Assembly (NCBI RefSeq): GCF_042680685.1
Contig: NZ_JBHUEA010000005.1
Coordinates: 1-64,000, forward strand
Source: Amnibacterium endophyticum
GTDB lineage: Bacteria > Actinomycetota > Actinomycetes > Actinomycetales > Microbacteriaceae
Length of the DNA: 64,000 nucleotides
Direction of reading: 5' to 3'
Shown here: positions 24,321-32,463 of the stretch, in pieces
Numbering within the stretch: the stretch's first letter is position 1
How the letters are laid out: each line of letters begins with the position of its first letter
Program-made: the position numbers and the translations under genes
The notes under the pieces: model-generated
Databases searched by the model: none
Told to the model about the DNA's origin: nothing
Seen by the model: the letters and a program-made list of their open reading frames with translations, nothing else

Positions 24321-25436
24321 ATGGCGGACCTCTCGCGGCGCACGCTGCTGCTCGGCGGCGGTGCACTGCTGAGCGCCGCCGGCGCCGGGACGGCCGCGCT
24401 GCTGACGAAGCCGTGGAGCGCGCTCGCGGACCGATCCGCTGCACCGCCGATCACACGGCCGCCGATCCCGGTCGTGACGCCGGCTCCCGCGCGGACGGCC
24501 GCGCCGACCCCGACGGCTCCTGCGCTCGGCACGACCCTGCTGACCCAGCTCGGCCTGCCGGCGGGACTCGTGACGATCCCGCGGCTCGCGATCGGCGGCG
24601 TCATGCAGGACGTCGTCGCGGTGCCCGCCCAGGGCGTGTACTTCGTGACCCAGAAGATGTCCGGCTCGAACGGCTCGGAGCTGCCCTACGAGAGCACGGT
24701 GATCAATCGCGTCCGCAACGACGGGTCGCTGGTCGACGCCATGGTGCTCGTCGACGGCGGCCACGGCCTCGGGTTCGAGGCGGAGCCCGACGGCACCGGC
24801 ACGTGGATCTGGATGACGTGGCACGGCGCGAACGCCGACAGCGGCGGCCGCGAGAACGACTTCGTGCGCCTGCGCTACACGCCCGGCACCTTCACGCGCG
24901 GGCAGGCGAACGCGCAGCTCGGCCTGACGCTCGTGCCCTTCCAGGACCACCCGGAGGCGGTCCACCACTTCGACTGGGCCCGCGACCTGGCCGTGGAGCG
25001 GCACTTCAACTGGCCGCAGCCCGGCCAGGCGGCGACCGAGACGTTCGTCCGCCGTCGGATCTCGGACCTGCGGAACGGCGTCGACGACCGCCTCGACGAG
25101 ATCCTGCTGCGCGCCTCGCCGCCGACGACGCAGGGTTTCGCGACCGTGAACGACACCTTCTTCCGCTGGCTCGGCGCCGGGACCTCCGGCGGCGTCGCGA
25201 ACCCCGCCGACCCGATCGTGCTGGAGCAGTACAGCTGGGCCACGGGCCAGCTCGTCGCCACGGGGTCCTACGCCGGTCTGTGGCAGCCGTGGGACGACGG
25301 CGTCGCGGAGCCGCAGGGCGCGAGCGTGCAGCGCGAGGCCGACGGCTCGGCCTCCCTGATCCTCGGCCTCACCACCGGCGCGGTGGGACGCCGCCGCTAC
25401 CGGCTGTCGAAGCACGCGGGCATCGGCGCGGCCTGA
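24321..25436 (+). CDS. Tat-exported TagC/phage-RBP-like beta-propeller protein
   Basis: This 371-aa product starts with a twin-arginine signal (DLSRRTLLLGGGALLSAAGA, residues 3-22) and a short Pro/Ala/Thr linker (about 40-75). The rest is a single beta-rich domain: GGVMQDVVAVPAQGVYFVTQ, INRVRNDGSLVDAMVLVDGG, HGLGFEAEPDGTGTWIWMTW and NDFVRLRYTPGTF. That order resembles the propeller shared by Bacillus TagC and teichoic-acid-binding phage proteins; the assignment is from memory of family patterns and moderate. Its position just before a TagF-like polymerase supports a wall teichoic acid link. The enzymatic role is unknown. The upstream in-frame codons are not signal-peptide-like, so ATG 24321 is preferred. 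Confidence 0.75.
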   Translation: MADLSRRTLLLGGGALLSAAGAGTAALLTKPWSALADRSAAPPITRPPIPVVTPAPARTAAPTPTAPALGTTLLTQLGLPAGLVTIPRLAIGGVMQDVVAVPAQGVYFVTQKMSGSNGSELPYESTVINRVRNDGSLVDAMVLVDGGHGLGFEAEPDGTGTWIWMTWHGANADSGGRENDFVRLRYTPGTFTRGQANAQLGLTLVPFQDHPEAVHHFDWARDLAVERHFNWPQPGQAATETFVRRRISDLRNGVDDRLDEILLRASPPTTQGFATVNDTFFRWLGAGTSGGVANPADPIVLEQYSWATGQLVATGSYAGLWQPWDDGVAEPQGASVQREADGSASLILGLTTGAVGRRRYRLSKHAGIGAA

Positions 25437-25467
25437 CGCACGACGGACGCGCACCATTCCGCCGCGT

Positions 25468-25530
25468 CCCCCGGATCGGGGTAGCGCCGCGGCGCGTCGC
25501 CGGTCCTCAAAGGACTTCTTTACCTACCGT
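25468..25530 (+). promoter_or_regulatory. GC dyad and -10-like element upstream of the TagF-like gene
   Basis: CCCCCGGATCGGGG (25468-25481) resembles the dyads before other units in the window. TACCGT at 25525-25530 lies 42 bp before the chosen start. Low certainty. Confidence 0.3.
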
Positions 25531-25572
25531 TCATCTGCCGTCCCGCCGTGCGGGGTGGCGGAGAGGGGCGAC

Positions 25573-27447
25573 ATGCGGACGCTCGAGAACCATGAGCCGC
25601 GGCTCGACCACCGGGCGCGCCTCGGCGGCGGGAGCAGCCGCATCGACGCCGCAGCCGCGGCCGTCGCGGAGCAGGAGACCATGCGCTCCGGGCCGGAGCT
25701 CGACGAGGCCCGCACCGCGCCGATCGCCCTCGTGCGCCCCGCCGAGCAGCAGGTCACGCGTGCTGCGCCGGAGGCGCCGCCGCGGATCACCGTCCGGCAC
25801 GTGCTCCGCTCCGGCGCGGTCGAGCAGGCGGGCACGGTGGTCGCCGTGGTGGGTCTGCTCACCGGGATCGCGACGGGCTCCGAGTGGAAGGCCTTCGCCC
25901 TCGCGTTCCTCGGGCTCGTGCTGCAGGTCGTGAACGTCGCCGCGCAGTCCTCCCTGCTGCGCGGCAAGGGTGCCGCCGGGCAGGGAGTGATCCCGCGGCT
26001 CGTCCTGCTCGCGGTCGTCCCGCTCTCGTGGGAGAGCGTGCCCAGCCTCATCGTCGCGGCGCTGGTCGCCGCCGCCGTGCTGAGCGAGCCGGTGATCGTC
26101 CGCGTGCTCCGCGTCACGGTCGGGCCCGCCGTCGGGCTGCCGGGCGTCGTGCCCGCGAGCGCCGTGCGCCCCGGACCGAAGCTGATCTGGTTCGTGAACA
26201 CGCTCGTCTGCATCGCGGTGGCCGCCGGCGCCGACCTGACGGAGGACGTGGCGCCCGCTCACGCCGCGGTCGCGGCGCTGGCGGTGCTGGTCACGGGCGT
26301 CTCCGGGGTGCTCACCGGCCTCGCCTTCCGCGCGAGCCGCCGCAACCTCGCGCTGCTTCCCGACGCCGTCGCCGCCTACGCGCCCGTCTTCGCGCTGCAC
26401 TGGGACGCCCCTCCCGGCACGGAGTACCAGGTGACGATGTGGCTGCCGTACCTGGAGCGCATCGGGGAGCGGTTCATCCTGATCGTCCGCAACCCGGCGG
26501 CGCTCGCAGGCATCGCGGCGCGGACGCGCGTGCCGGTCGTGCTGCGCCAGGACCCGCGCGACATCGACGCGGTCGTCCCGCCGTCGCTGCGCACCGTCTT
26601 CTACGTGAACAACGCCGCGCGCAACACGCACCTCGTGCGCTTCACCGGGCTGCTGCACGTGCAGCTGAACCACGGCGAGAGCGACAAGGCGCCGAGCTAC
26701 AGCCCCGTGTTCCGCCTGTACGACAAGGACTTCGTGGCCGGCCAGGCGGCGATCGACCGGTTCGCGAAGAACGGCGTCCGCGTGCCGGACGGGCTGTTCA
26801 CGATCGTCGGGCGCCCCCAGGTGGAGCACGTGCTGGTCGGCCGCTCGACGTCCGACCGGCCCACCGCGCTGTACGCGCCGACCTGGGGCGGGGCGAACGC
26901 CGACTCCGACTACTGCTCGCTGCCGATCGGGGTGCCGATCGTGCAGGCGATGCTCGACCGCGGGTACGAGGTCGTCTTCCGGCCGCACCCGTACACGCGC
27001 CGCAACCCGGAGCACGCGGCGATCGAGGACCGCATCCACGCCCTCCTCGCCGCCGACGCGCGCACCACCGGCCGGCGCCACCGCTTCGGCGCGGCCGCCA
27101 CGGCCGAGTCGGACGTCGTCGACTGCTTCAACCGGGCGGACCTGCTCGTGTCGGACGTGTCGAGCGTCGTGCCGGACTTCCTCTACTCGGAGAAGCCGTT
27201 CGCGGTGGCGTCGATGCAGTGCGCGCCCGAGGAGTTCCCGGAGTCCTTCCCGATCGCCCGGGCGGCGTACGTGCTCGACCGCGAGGGCGAGAACATCGAC
27301 GCGGTGCTCGACGCGATGACGGGCGACGACCCGCTGGCCGACGCGCGGTGCGACGCGAAGCGCTACTTCCTCGGGGACTTCCCGGCGGAGGGCTACGCCG
27401 ACGCGTTCCTGCGCGAGGCCCGCCGCGCGGTCCTCGGCGCCGTCTGA
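25573..27447 (+). CDS. CDP-glycerol glycerophosphotransferase family protein (TagF-like) with N-terminal membrane domain
   Basis: This 624-aa protein has a disordered first 75 residues, about five membrane helices (about 90-260) and a C-terminal GT-B domain of the TagB/TagF family that transfers polyol-phosphate from a CDP-activated donor. Signature regions are YAPTWGGANADSDYCSLPIG, VVFRPHPYTRRNPEH (the catalytic His-Pro region) and DLLVSDVSSVVPDFLYSEKP (D-x-S-S-x-x-x-D/E). Most TagF proteins are peripheral; the multi-helix N-terminus is a variant seen in actinobacteria. The ATG at 25573 has GGAGAGG 7 nt upstream and is preferred over GTG 25555. A second family member is cut by the right window edge. 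Confidence 0.88.
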   Translation: MRTLENHEPRLDHRARLGGGSSRIDAAAAAVAEQETMRSGPELDEARTAPIALVRPAEQQVTRAAPEAPPRITVRHVLRSGAVEQAGTVVAVVGLLTGIATGSEWKAFALAFLGLVLQVVNVAAQSSLLRGKGAAGQGVIPRLVLLAVVPLSWESVPSLIVAALVAAAVLSEPVIVRVLRVTVGPAVGLPGVVPASAVRPGPKLIWFVNTLVCIAVAAGADLTEDVAPAHAAVAALAVLVTGVSGVLTGLAFRASRRNLALLPDAVAAYAPVFALHWDAPPGTEYQVTMWLPYLERIGERFILIVRNPAALAGIAARTRVPVVLRQDPRDIDAVVPPSLRTVFYVNNAARNTHLVRFTGLLHVQLNHGESDKAPSYSPVFRLYDKDFVAGQAAIDRFAKNGVRVPDGLFTIVGRPQVEHVLVGRSTSDRPTALYAPTWGGANADSDYCSLPIGVPIVQAMLDRGYEVVFRPHPYTRRNPEHAAIEDRIHALLAADARTTGRRHRFGAAATAESDVVDCFNRADLLVSDVSSVVPDFLYSEKPFAVASMQCAPEEFPESFPIARAAYVLDREGENIDAVLDAMTGDDPLADARCDAKRYFLGDFPAEGYADAFLREARRAVLGAV

Positions 27448-27457
27448 GCCGGCTGCC

Positions 27458-28948
27458 GTGAGGTCCCGGTCGATGCGCGGCCTGCTCGCCGCGGCGGTCT
27501 GCGCGCTCGGGGTCACCGGGGCCCTGGTGGCGGGCGCGGTCGCGCCGGCGACCTCCGCCCCGCGGTACCCGGTCGCCATCACGAAGGTCGTCGCCCGGCC
27601 GCGCTCCGCTGCCGACCAGGTGGTGGTGGCCTGGCGCGGCGGCGGCCGGGCGAAGCGCGTCGCGGTCGTGGCCGGCTCGAAGCCGGGCCTCGGCTCGCAC
27701 TTCTTCGCCTCCGCCTGGGCGCCGGCCGGGACGCGCACGCTGACCCTCACGGTGCCGAAGCGCTACCGCCCCTTCCTCGGCGCGGGGACCGGCAACCCGG
27801 TCTGGATCAAGGTGGTGCAGTCGAACGGGCCGTCGGCCGCGCGGGCGTCCTCGCCGATCTCGGTGCCGTCCCGCGCCTACCGGGCGACGGCCGCCGGCAC
27901 CTGGTCCTTCGCGGGCGCGACCCCGCCCGTCGAGCCCGTCACCCGGCTGCGCGTCGGGGCGTACAACGTGCAGAGCATCGCCGCCACCCGCGACTTCTCG
28001 CCCGAGTTCCGCTGGCCGGCCCGGGCCCCGCGGGTCGCCCGCACGATCGAAGACGCGGAGCTCGACCTGCTGCTCACCTCCGAGCTGACGACGACGAAGA
28101 CCGACTCGTGCGTCGACCACCCGAACAGCCGCAGCGACCCGCAGCCGTACCGCTGCCGCGACCACACCCAGCTCGGCGACCTCGCGCAGCGTCTCAACGG
28201 GCTCCGCCTCGTCGACCACGACGCCTACGACCGCGCCGCGGACCGGCGGCGGTCCGGCGGCGGCGCTGTCACGGTCGGCGAGCACATCTTCGTGAACCCC
28301 GACCGGCTGCGCGTGATCCGGCGCGGGTTCCTCTCCCCCGCCATGGCACCGGGCGACCGGTCCGTGCAGGGGGTGCAGGGGCTCGGCGTCGCCCGCTGGG
28401 CGGACAGCGGCAGCCCCGACCGCTGGCTCTCCTGGGCCGAACTGCAGACGACCGACGGCGCGAAGCGCACCTTCTTCGCCGTCGCCGCGCACTTCCCGAC
28501 CGGGGGCGCGAAGCGGATCCGCGACGCCCGCGCACGGGAGTCCGCGGCGGTGCGCGCCGCGATCGACCGGCTGGCGGGTGACAAGCCGGTGGTGCTCGGC
28601 GGCGACCTGAACAGCGACGCGCTCGACACCCCGAAGGCCGTGAACCTCGACCTGGTGCGCCACGGCTGGTTCGACGCCGCCGCGGTGCCCGCCGCGAAGC
28701 GGAAGGGTGCACGCTACCCCACCGCGAACGCGAACGGGGCGACGGGCAAGGACTCCGGGTACGCGGCGCACGCCCAGAAGGCGAGCTCGATCGCGCGGCG
28801 GATCGACTACATCCTGCTGCGGAACTCGCCGCACGCGTACGCGTACCGCAACGTGCTGCGGCTCGACCGGCACGGCGACTTCGTCCGCAGCCACCAGGGA
28901 TCGGACCACAACCTGCAGCTCGCGACGATCGGGATCGCCACGCGCTGA
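27458..28948 (+). CDS. secreted endonuclease/exonuclease/phosphatase (EEP) family protein
   Basis: This 496-aa protein has a signal peptide (GLLAAAVCALGVTGALVAGA, cleavage near residue 33) and an FN3-like domain (about 36-130; YPVAITKVVARPRSAADQVV). Its EEP domain (about 160-495) is recognised by RVGAYNVQSI, VVLGGDLNSDA (Asp/Asn metal and base residues), IDYILLRNS and the final GSDHNLQ (catalytic Asp-His). The superfamily cleaves phosphodiesters in DNA, RNA or phospholipids. Export and the teichoic-acid neighbourhood open the possibility of action on wall polymers or lipids; DNase activity is equally likely. GTG 27458 is 10 bp after the TagF-like gene. A hairpin at 28944-28963 overlaps its stop. 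Confidence 0.88.
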   Translation: MRSRSMRGLLAAAVCALGVTGALVAGAVAPATSAPRYPVAITKVVARPRSAADQVVVAWRGGGRAKRVAVVAGSKPGLGSHFFASAWAPAGTRTLTLTVPKRYRPFLGAGTGNPVWIKVVQSNGPSAARASSPISVPSRAYRATAAGTWSFAGATPPVEPVTRLRVGAYNVQSIAATRDFSPEFRWPARAPRVARTIEDAELDLLLTSELTTTKTDSCVDHPNSRSDPQPYRCRDHTQLGDLAQRLNGLRLVDHDAYDRAADRRRSGGGAVTVGEHIFVNPDRLRVIRRGFLSPAMAPGDRSVQGVQGLGVARWADSGSPDRWLSWAELQTTDGAKRTFFAVAAHFPTGGAKRIRDARARESAAVRAAIDRLAGDKPVVLGGDLNSDALDTPKAVNLDLVRHGWFDAAAVPAAKRKGARYPTANANGATGKDSGYAAHAQKASSIARRIDYILLRNSPHAYAYRNVLRLDRHGDFVRSHQGSDHNLQLATIGIATR

Positions 28949-28963
28949 CCGCGGGCGGTCAGC
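28944..28963. terminator. bidirectional hairpin overlapping two convergent stop codons
   Basis: GCTGACCG (28944-28951), loop CGGG, CGGTCAGC (28956-28963). It contains the stop of the EEP gene on the plus strand and of the pyruvyltransferase on the minus strand. Confidence 0.65.
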
Positions 28964-30458
28964 GGGTCGGCGGCGTCCGGCGCAGCAGCCGGGCCGCGGC
29001 CCGGCGGGCGCGGCGCAGGTCGACGCCGACGACCTCGAGCAGCCCAGGGGTCCGCGGCGGTGCGGGCCTCGGGGACGGCTTCGGCTTCGGCGCCGCCTTC
29101 ACGTGGCCGTCGAAGGGCGGCTTCGCCGCGCCTGCGCGACGCCGCTCGTCCTCGGCAGCGCCCTGCCGCAGCCACGTGAGCCGGGACGCCACCTGGCGCC
29201 GGAACTCCGCGTCCGGTGCCATCAGCGTCGGGATCGGGCCGGGGAAGGCGCGTGAGCGCAGCTCCGTCTCCCAGGCGTCCGCGGCGCCGTCGTGCTTGAA
29301 GACGTGGTCGATGCCGTTCTTCTCGAGGAACGCCGTGTAGCGGGCGAAGCCCTCCGTCCGCGCGGCGTTGAACGACGCGTAGTCGGCCCCCGCCGCGAGG
29401 TCCGCCGCGTCGAGGTCGGGCGCCGCGTCCTCGAGCGGCATCGACGGCAGCCGGTGGTACTCGGCGAGCTCGGTCGTGCGCGAGTCGTGCGTGAGCAGCA
29501 CGCCCGGCACCCCGTTCGCGAGCGCGGCGATCGTGCCGTGCAGGCGGGTGCCGAAGCCGAAGTCCTGCCGGCGCATGAAGTCGAACCAGGTGCTGGCGTC
29601 CACGAAGCAGCGCACGCGGTCCTGCTGGTACAGCGGGTGGTCCCAGTGGATCGGGGACCGCTCGTCGAGCACCAGCTTGCCCGTGCCCGTCGCCCTGCTG
29701 CGGTAGTACGGCACCGGCTGGCCGTAGAGCTGCAGCGCGTAGTCCGCGGCCTCCTGCGGCACGTACGTCAGGTTCGGGTACCGCTCCAGGTTCCGCATGA
29801 GGATCGGCCAGAACGGCTCCAGCTTCGGCGTCACGCTGAGGGCGACGGCGCTGCCGGCGTGGAGCGGCGCCGGGGCGGCGACGGGCTCCGGGTCGGCGTC
29901 GCGGAAGACGGAGGGGCAGCCGATGATGTCGACCTGGTCGTCGGCGAAGCCGAGGTCGCGCAGGTACTCCGCGGTGCGCTCGCCCCGCACGCCGATGGAG
30001 GCCGACCGCTCGAGGACGGCGGCGACGAACCGGCGCACGGCCGCGTTGACCTCGTCGCCGAAGTGCGCCGCGTCCGGCCGGTAGTCGTCGAACTGCGCGC
30101 CGATCCCCACGATCGTGACGGGGATCGTCAGCCGCTCGACCACCGTCGCGAGCGCGGTCAGCTGCGGCAGGAACTTCGGCTTGAAGGCGTTGGCCATCGG
30201 CAGCACGAGGGCGTCGAACTCGTCGTCGAGCCGTGCCGCGTAGCCGGGCGCCATGGCGGCGGGGCGCTCGGTGAGCATCGCGTTCGGCACGACCTCGACG
30301 CCCGGAGCGCTCAGCGCCTTGACGACCGAGTCGATGAAGAGGACGTTGCCGATGTTGCCGGCGAAGGTCCCGCCGCGGTCGAAGGCGAGGGCGGCCTCCG
30401 GGCGCAGGACGGTGAAGGGGTGCTTCCCGGCGCGGACGAGCACGCGTCGCGAGGTCAT
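28959..30458 (-). CDS. polysaccharide pyruvyl transferase family protein
   Basis: This 499-aa cytosolic enzyme is of the CsaB/WcaK type, which adds ketal-linked pyruvate from PEP to sugars of surface polymers. It has the N-terminal FAGNIGNVLFIDSVVKAL, VTIVGIGAQFDDYRP, ASIGVRGERTAEYLRDLG and the conserved FGFGTRLHGTIAALANGVPG (about residues 308-327). A basic, proline-rich C-terminal tail (about 445-499) is unusual and may contact the membrane or a partner. The ATG at 30458 has AGGAG 6 nt upstream; an earlier in-frame start lacks this. Pyruvylated wall sugars would serve as attachment points for SLH-type proteins or add charge. A promoter candidate lies at 30487-30517. Confidence 0.88.
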   Translation of the reverse strand: MTSRRVLVRAGKHPFTVLRPEAALAFDRGGTFAGNIGNVLFIDSVVKALSAPGVEVVPNAMLTERPAAMAPGYAARLDDEFDALVLPMANAFKPKFLPQLTALATVVERLTIPVTIVGIGAQFDDYRPDAAHFGDEVNAAVRRFVAAVLERSASIGVRGERTAEYLRDLGFADDQVDIIGCPSVFRDADPEPVAAPAPLHAGSAVALSVTPKLEPFWPILMRNLERYPNLTYVPQEAADYALQLYGQPVPYYRSRATGTGKLVLDERSPIHWDHPLYQQDRVRCFVDASTWFDFMRRQDFGFGTRLHGTIAALANGVPGVLLTHDSRTTELAEYHRLPSMPLEDAAPDLDAADLAAGADYASFNAARTEGFARYTAFLEKNGIDHVFKHDGAADAWETELRSRAFPGPIPTLMAPDAEFRRQVASRLTWLRQGAAEDERRRAGAAKPPFDGHVKAAPKPKPSPRPAPPRTPGLLEVVGVDLRRARRAAARLLRRTPPTR

Positions 30459-30486
30459 GAAGGGCTCCTGCCGGTGGGGTCGGCCG

Positions 30487-30517
30487 ACGCTACGACGACG
30501 TGACCCCCGTTCGGGGG
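30487..30517 (-). promoter_or_regulatory. C5-GAA-C-G5 dyad 11 bp upstream of a TAGCGT -10 element
   Basis: On the minus strand CCCCCGAACGGGGG (30504-30517) is followed after exactly 11 bp by TAGCGT (30487-30492), 29 bp before the pyruvyltransferase ATG. The same 11-bp spacing is seen at 41186-41215. Confidence 0.45.
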
Positions 30518-30557
30518 ACATCGCGGGCGTGTCTCCCCTCGCACCGCGGTGAGGGCC

Positions 30558-32453
30558 TCAGCCGCAGCGCCGCTCCGCGATCGTCACCGGGACCTCGCGC
30601 ACCCGCGGGGTGTGGCTGACGCCGACCGTCTTCGACGGGTCCGTGCCGCCGGAGAACGTCCCGCTCACCCGCACCGTCTCCGTCGCCGGGATGATGATGC
30701 TCACCGTGCCGACAGGGCGGCCGTACAGGACGCCCCGCACCGCGGGCCGGAAGTCGTCGACGCCGGTCGCGTCCGGGTTGGTGTTCAGACGGTGCTCGAT
30801 GTCGGTGCCCCAGACGACCTTCTTCCCGTCGATGAACATGTCGACGAGCTTCGAGCCGACCGGGCCGTACAGCTGCACCCACTGCCGGTCGCCGCCGAAC
30901 GGGATCCGCTTCTGGTGCGCGAGCACGAAGTCGCTCGTCCGCTTCGCCTGCGCCTTCGTGAGCGTGTTGGTGACGTCGGTCGTGACCGTCCACCGCGGCG
31001 TCGGCCGGCACGTGTCCGCGTCCACGCGGATCGTGTCGTCCATGTAGTAGCTCATCTTGCTCGTGGCGTCGTCGTTGTTGTAGACGCCGAGCACCGTCTT
31101 CGGGTCGTTCGTCGCGGGCAGCATGGTGCCGAGCGGGGAGTCCATCAGCAGCGTCTGCTCCGACTCCCGCACGCTCCACGCCTTCAGCCGCTGCTCGTCG
31201 AGCATCTGCGGCAGCTGGTCGAGGTAGGCCTGGATGCCGCCCTGCGCGTGCGTGACCGCGGAGAAGATCGAGGCCGCCGCGGAGGCGAACACCTGGTTCT
31301 GCACCTTCACGTTGGCGTACTTCGCGTAGACGCCGGAGAGCAGGTAGTCGACCGCGTTGTCGGCGGTGAGGACGTCCCCGCCCTTCAGCTCGATGGGGCC
31401 GGTCGCGCGCAGCAGGTAGGACAGCGCGACGGGGTCGAACGAGATCACGCCGTCGACCGGGGTCCCCGCCTGCCGCTGCCACATCGTGCGGACGAGCCGC
31501 GCGGTGGTCGGGAAGTCGGGGGTGAACGTCGTGTTCTGCACGTACGTCTCGACGTGCTGGCCGTAGATCTTCTGGAACTGCGCGCCGAAGGTGCGCACGG
31601 GCTCCGGGTACGGGCCCGGGAACTCGGAGGAGTTCAGCTGCTGGTCCAGCGTCAGGCGCCCCTTGTAGACCTTCAGCATCGCGATGACCGCGGGGTTGCC
31701 GCCGCTGGCGCGCTCCTCCGCGTTGTTCTGGAACATGAGCAGGTAGTAGCGCCGGCCGGTGCCGCCGAGGGCGGAGTACGCGATCGGCAGCACCTTCGTC
31801 ACCTGCGCGCTGATCGGCTTCGCGGTCGCGAGCCCCTGCCGCAGCTGCACGACGCGGTCGGCGAGCGGGCCCGCGACGCCGTCCGTGTCGATCCGGTCCG
31901 CGTCGGCGCTGCCCGCGATCAGCGCCGCGTTCAGCGCCTTCATGGGCTCGGGCATCCGCTTCAGCGGCTCGATGTCGATGCCGCTCGAGGGCTTCAGGCT
32001 GTTGAGGCTGAGGCCCTCGGCGGCCATCGCGAGCGGCTTCGCGGCGACGACCAGGCCGTCGAGGACCTGCGAGGTCTCCCGCAGCGCACGGAGGTTCGGC
32101 CCGATGCCCGGCACACCTTCGGCCGCGCGCCACAGAGGATCCCCTGCTGCGCCGGCGGCGAAGTCGGTCCGCGCCTGCACCGATTCCTGCAGCGCCGTGC
32201 TGCTCGGGGTCTGCGAGGCGCTCAGCCGGTAGCGGAACTGCTCCAGCTGCCCCTGCGCCTGCTGCAGCGCGACGACCGTCGCGGCCGTTCGGCCCGCGAC
32301 CCAGAGCGCGGAGCCGAGCACGAACACCACGCCCGCTGCGAGCGCGACCAGCCCGACGAGCCGCACGGGCCCGCGTCCGGGCGGCGCGTCGGCCACGAAG
32401 CGGCGCAGCCGGTCACGGACGTGACCGGCTGCGCGCACGACCTTCAGCGCCAT
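30558..32453 (-). CDS. DUF4012 domain-containing membrane-anchored protein (copy 1)
   Basis: This 631-aa protein has a short basic cytoplasmic head, one membrane helix (about 30-53, VRLVGLVALAAGVVFVLGSA), a helical segment and a large extracellular DUF4012 domain. The family hallmark is YYLLMFQNNAEERASGGNPA (about 238-257), followed by FTPDFPTTARLVRTMWQRQA, VDGVISFDPVALSYLLRATG and VLGVYNNDDATSKMSYYMDD. The biochemical role of DUF4012 is not known; it is often found in polysaccharide loci of Gram-positive bacteria. It follows a paralogue by 10 bp in the same direction, so the pair is co-transcribed. Confidence 0.85.
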   Translation of the reverse strand: MALKVVRAAGHVRDRLRRFVADAPPGRGPVRLVGLVALAAGVVFVLGSALWVAGRTAATVVALQQAQGQLEQFRYRLSASQTPSSTALQESVQARTDFAAGAAGDPLWRAAEGVPGIGPNLRALRETSQVLDGLVVAAKPLAMAAEGLSLNSLKPSSGIDIEPLKRMPEPMKALNAALIAGSADADRIDTDGVAGPLADRVVQLRQGLATAKPISAQVTKVLPIAYSALGGTGRRYYLLMFQNNAEERASGGNPAVIAMLKVYKGRLTLDQQLNSSEFPGPYPEPVRTFGAQFQKIYGQHVETYVQNTTFTPDFPTTARLVRTMWQRQAGTPVDGVISFDPVALSYLLRATGPIELKGGDVLTADNAVDYLLSGVYAKYANVKVQNQVFASAAASIFSAVTHAQGGIQAYLDQLPQMLDEQRLKAWSVRESEQTLLMDSPLGTMLPATNDPKTVLGVYNNDDATSKMSYYMDDTIRVDADTCRPTPRWTVTTDVTNTLTKAQAKRTSDFVLAHQKRIPFGGDRQWVQLYGPVGSKLVDMFIDGKKVVWGTDIEHRLNTNPDATGVDDFRPAVRGVLYGRPVGTVSIIIPATETVRVSGTFSGGTDPSKTVGVSHTPRVREVPVTIAERRCG

Positions 32454-32463
32454 CGACCTTCGC

